The translations under genes and the position numbers were made by a program. Positions 44,851-46,492 of a stretch of DNA of 46,492 nucleotides are shown one piece after another. Source of the stretch: Brachybacterium timonense (GTDB lineage Bacteria > Actinomycetota > Actinomycetes > Actinomycetales > Dermabacteraceae). How positions within the stretch are numbered: the first letter of the stretch is position 1; each line of letters begins with the position of its first letter. The stretch is from contig NZ_LT984895.1 in assembly GCF_900258505.1 (NCBI RefSeq), forward strand, positions 3,038,948 through 3,085,439, given 5' to 3'. The notes beneath the pieces were generated by a model that saw only the letters and a list, made by a program, of their open reading frames with translations, was not told where the DNA came from and made no database searches.

Positions 44851-45002
44851 GCCATCAGAGTAGGCGCCAGGACTCGTCGGGCTTCCGTTGCTGAACGCCT
44901 GCGCACGAGGCCACGCGCCCCGTCCGTCGGTCCTGCCGCGGCGTGCCACCGGAACAGACAGATCACGATTCGGCGCGCTTGCAGCACACAGCCCACCGTG
45001 AC

Positions 45003-45019
45003 GTGCACCATAGGTGCAC
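45003..45019. promoter_or_regulatory. Palindromic operator upstream of the APC permease
   Basis: GTGCACC (45003-45009) and GGTGCAC (45013-45019) are a perfect 7-bp inverted repeat around ATA, 45 bp before the permease start. GGTGCACC-type palindromes are typical of GntR-like and related repressors. No regulator gene is adjacent in the window. Confidence 0.5.
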
Positions 45020-45064
45020 ATTCCGCCGCGCCGGTTCCACCCGGCCCGCTCCTCGGAGGTGCCC

Positions 45065-46492
45065 ATGACAGAGCTGAAGAAATCACTCGGGATGCCAGCG
45101 CTCATCGCGCTCGGCGTCGCAGGAGTGGTGGGCTCCAGCTGGATCTACACCTCCTCCACGTTCTTCACCGAGTACGGCGCCGGCGGCATGATCCTGGGCC
45201 TCCTGGTGGGCGCCGCCCTCGCGGCCTGCGTCGCCCTGGCCTACGGTGAGCTCACCAGCACCATCCCTCGCGCCGGTGGTGAAGTGGTGTGGGGCTTCGT
45301 CGCGCTCGGCCGCCCCGCCGGATTCGCCACCGGCTGGTTCCACATCGGCGCATACATCTCCTCCCTCGCCTTCTACGTCACCGCCTTCGGCACGCTGCTG
45401 GGCAAGTACGTGCCGGCGATGGAAAAAGGCACCCTGTACTCCCTCGCCGGGGCCGACGTGACCTGGCCAGTGCTGGCCGTGGGTCTACTACTCACCCTGC
45501 TCGTGTTCGGCATGAACTGGTTCGGCGTGGGCGTCGGCGCGCAGATCCAGGTGGGCTTGTTCGTGGTGATGATCGTGATCGCGCTGGCACTTGCCGGCAC
45601 AGCCCTCGTACACGGCTCCTTCGAGAACCTGTCGCCGCTGTGGATGGCCACTCAGGAACCGGTCACCTCCACCGCGCGCATGGTGGTGCCAGGCATCACC
45701 TACGTCGTCGGCTTCTCCCTCGTGGCCGTGTTGGCCGAGGAAGCAAAACTCCCTGCCCGCCGCATTGGCCTCACCGTCGTTCTCACCGTGGTGTTCGCTG
45801 CGCTGTTCTACACCACCGTGCTCGTGGCCACTGCCTTCGTGGTGCCGTGGGAGTCGATCGCGGACCCGGGGCGACTGGGAACCATCGACGCGTTCACCGA
45901 TGCTGGCTTCCCGATCCTGGGCTTCGGCGCCTTCCTCATCGGTGTGTTGGGCCTGATCACAAGCTTCATCGGCCTATTCGTTGCCTCCAGCCGGGTGGTG
46001 CTAGCCCTCGCCCGTGCCCGCATGCTGCCACGCGGGCTGGCGCACGTGCATGAGGGCTCGGGCGTGCCGCGCCGGGCACTGCTGTTCATCCTGGTGGTCA
46101 CCGTGGTGCTGGGGCTGCTGGGCCCCGGCGCCATGACCTGGTTCCTCGACGCCGGCGGCACATTCCTGGGCATCGTGTGGCTGCTGGTGGTGATCGCGAA
46201 GTACGTACTGCCGCGCCGCTACCCAGGGCTTGAGCCCCAGTACCGGGCCCGGCCAGCGTTCCTGCCGGCAATCGGCGCACTGGGCGCGCTCCTGGTCATC
46301 ACCTTCACAATCATCCCCGGCACCGGCATGACGCTCGTGTGGCCGGCGGAGTACATCATGTTGGGCGGCTGGGCGCTGCTGGGCCTGGTGCTCTTCCTCG
46401 CGACGCCGAAACCGGCCGACCCCTCGCAGGTGTTCACCGAGATGCTCGGCCCCCACGCAGGGAAGGTCGCTGCCGCGCGGAGGGGCGCGGGC
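45065..46492 (+). CDS. APC-family amino acid permease (3' end beyond window)
   Basis: An open frame of 476 codons without a stop, so the gene is cut by the window edge. It begins MTELKKSLGMPALIALGVAG and has about twelve TM segments. Typical APC-superfamily features are the broken TM1 (GVAGVVGSSWIYTS), YGELTSTIPRAGGEVVWGF after TM2, and ITYVVGFSLVAVLAEEAKLPARR in the TM6 region (shown in part: SLVAVLAEEAKLP). The tail AGKVAAARRGAG suggests only a short part is missing. The start is well supported by GGAGGT 4 bases before ATG 45065. The substrate is not readable; a palindromic operator precedes it. Confidence 0.87.
   Translation, partial: MTELKKSLGMPALIALGVAGVVGSSWIYTSSTFFTEYGAGGMILGLLVGAALAACVALAYGELTSTIPRAGGEVVWGFVALGRPAGFATGWFHIGAYISSLAFYVTAFGTLLGKYVPAMEKGTLYSLAGADVTWPVLAVGLLLTLLVFGMNWFGVGVGAQIQVGLFVVMIVIALALAGTALVHGSFENLSPLWMATQEPVTSTARMVVPGITYVVGFSLVAVLAEEAKLPARRIGLTVVLTVVFAALFYTTVLVATAFVVPWESIADPGRLGTIDAFTDAGFPILGFGAFLIGVLGLITSFIGLFVASSRVVLALARARMLPRGLAHVHEGSGVPRRALLFILVVTVVLGLLGPGAMTWFLDAGGTFLGIVWLLVVIAKYVLPRRYPGLEPQYRARPAFLPAIGALGALLVITFTIIPGTGMTLVWPAEYIMLGGWALLGLVLFLATPKPADPSQVFTEMLGPHAGKVAAARRGAG

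Overview
The window is a high-GC bacterial chromosome segment with short gaps, frequent 4-bp overlaps between stop and start codons, many GTG starts and Ala/Pro/Gly-rich linkers. Gene content (NadE, RecR, DnaX with a very long tail, a MetS-type transporter subunit, the CE1758/CE1759-type luciferase-like pair) points to an actinobacterium of the order Micrococcales, perhaps near Brachybacterium/Dermabacteraceae. The genus is an inference from gene style, not a search result.

Left part (1-11.9 kb): a 64-bp perfect inverted repeat with a diverged third copy, then nadE on the minus strand. Diverging from nadE is a compact three-gene cassette: an XRE regulator, an ImmA/IrrE-type zinc peptidase and a PIN-like nuclease, translationally coupled and preceded by a palindromic operator. 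It looks like a toxin-antitoxin or defence-like unit and is the best candidate for a poorly described system here. An ABC-2 exporter pair, a membrane protein coupled to recR, two paralogous small membrane proteins and a GH125 alpha-mannosidase follow.

Middle (11.9-25.1 kb): minus-strand genes for a metallophosphoesterase, a membrane protein, DnaX (gamma/tau) and a GH32 fructosidase. Next come a tandem winged-helix regulator preceded by a 21-bp-periodic array of palindromes, an AGCS amino-acid/cation symporter, and an NSS symporter with its 34-aa MetS-like subunit. A tRNA-Ser(GGA) follows; an IS481-type insertion sequence has inserted exactly at its 3' end, duplicated 16 bp that include the acceptor strand, and pushed the likely original terminator about 1.4 kb away.

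Right part (25.2-46.5 kb): two paralogous membrane-anchored extracellular proteins that look like catalytically dead relatives of the neutral zinc metallopeptidases; a two-component luciferase-like monooxygenase/FMN reductase operon behind a palindromic operator; and a complete L-arabinose module (LacI-type regulator, FGGY kinase, sugar porter, AraD, AraA) with two matching LacI-type operators. A decayed FAD-linked oxidase gene follows, then DedA and Sir2 (coupled), a MFS exporter, a HemD-like protein, an uncharacterised possible GNAT, a methyltransferase, a small membrane protein, and an APC amino-acid permease that runs off the window.
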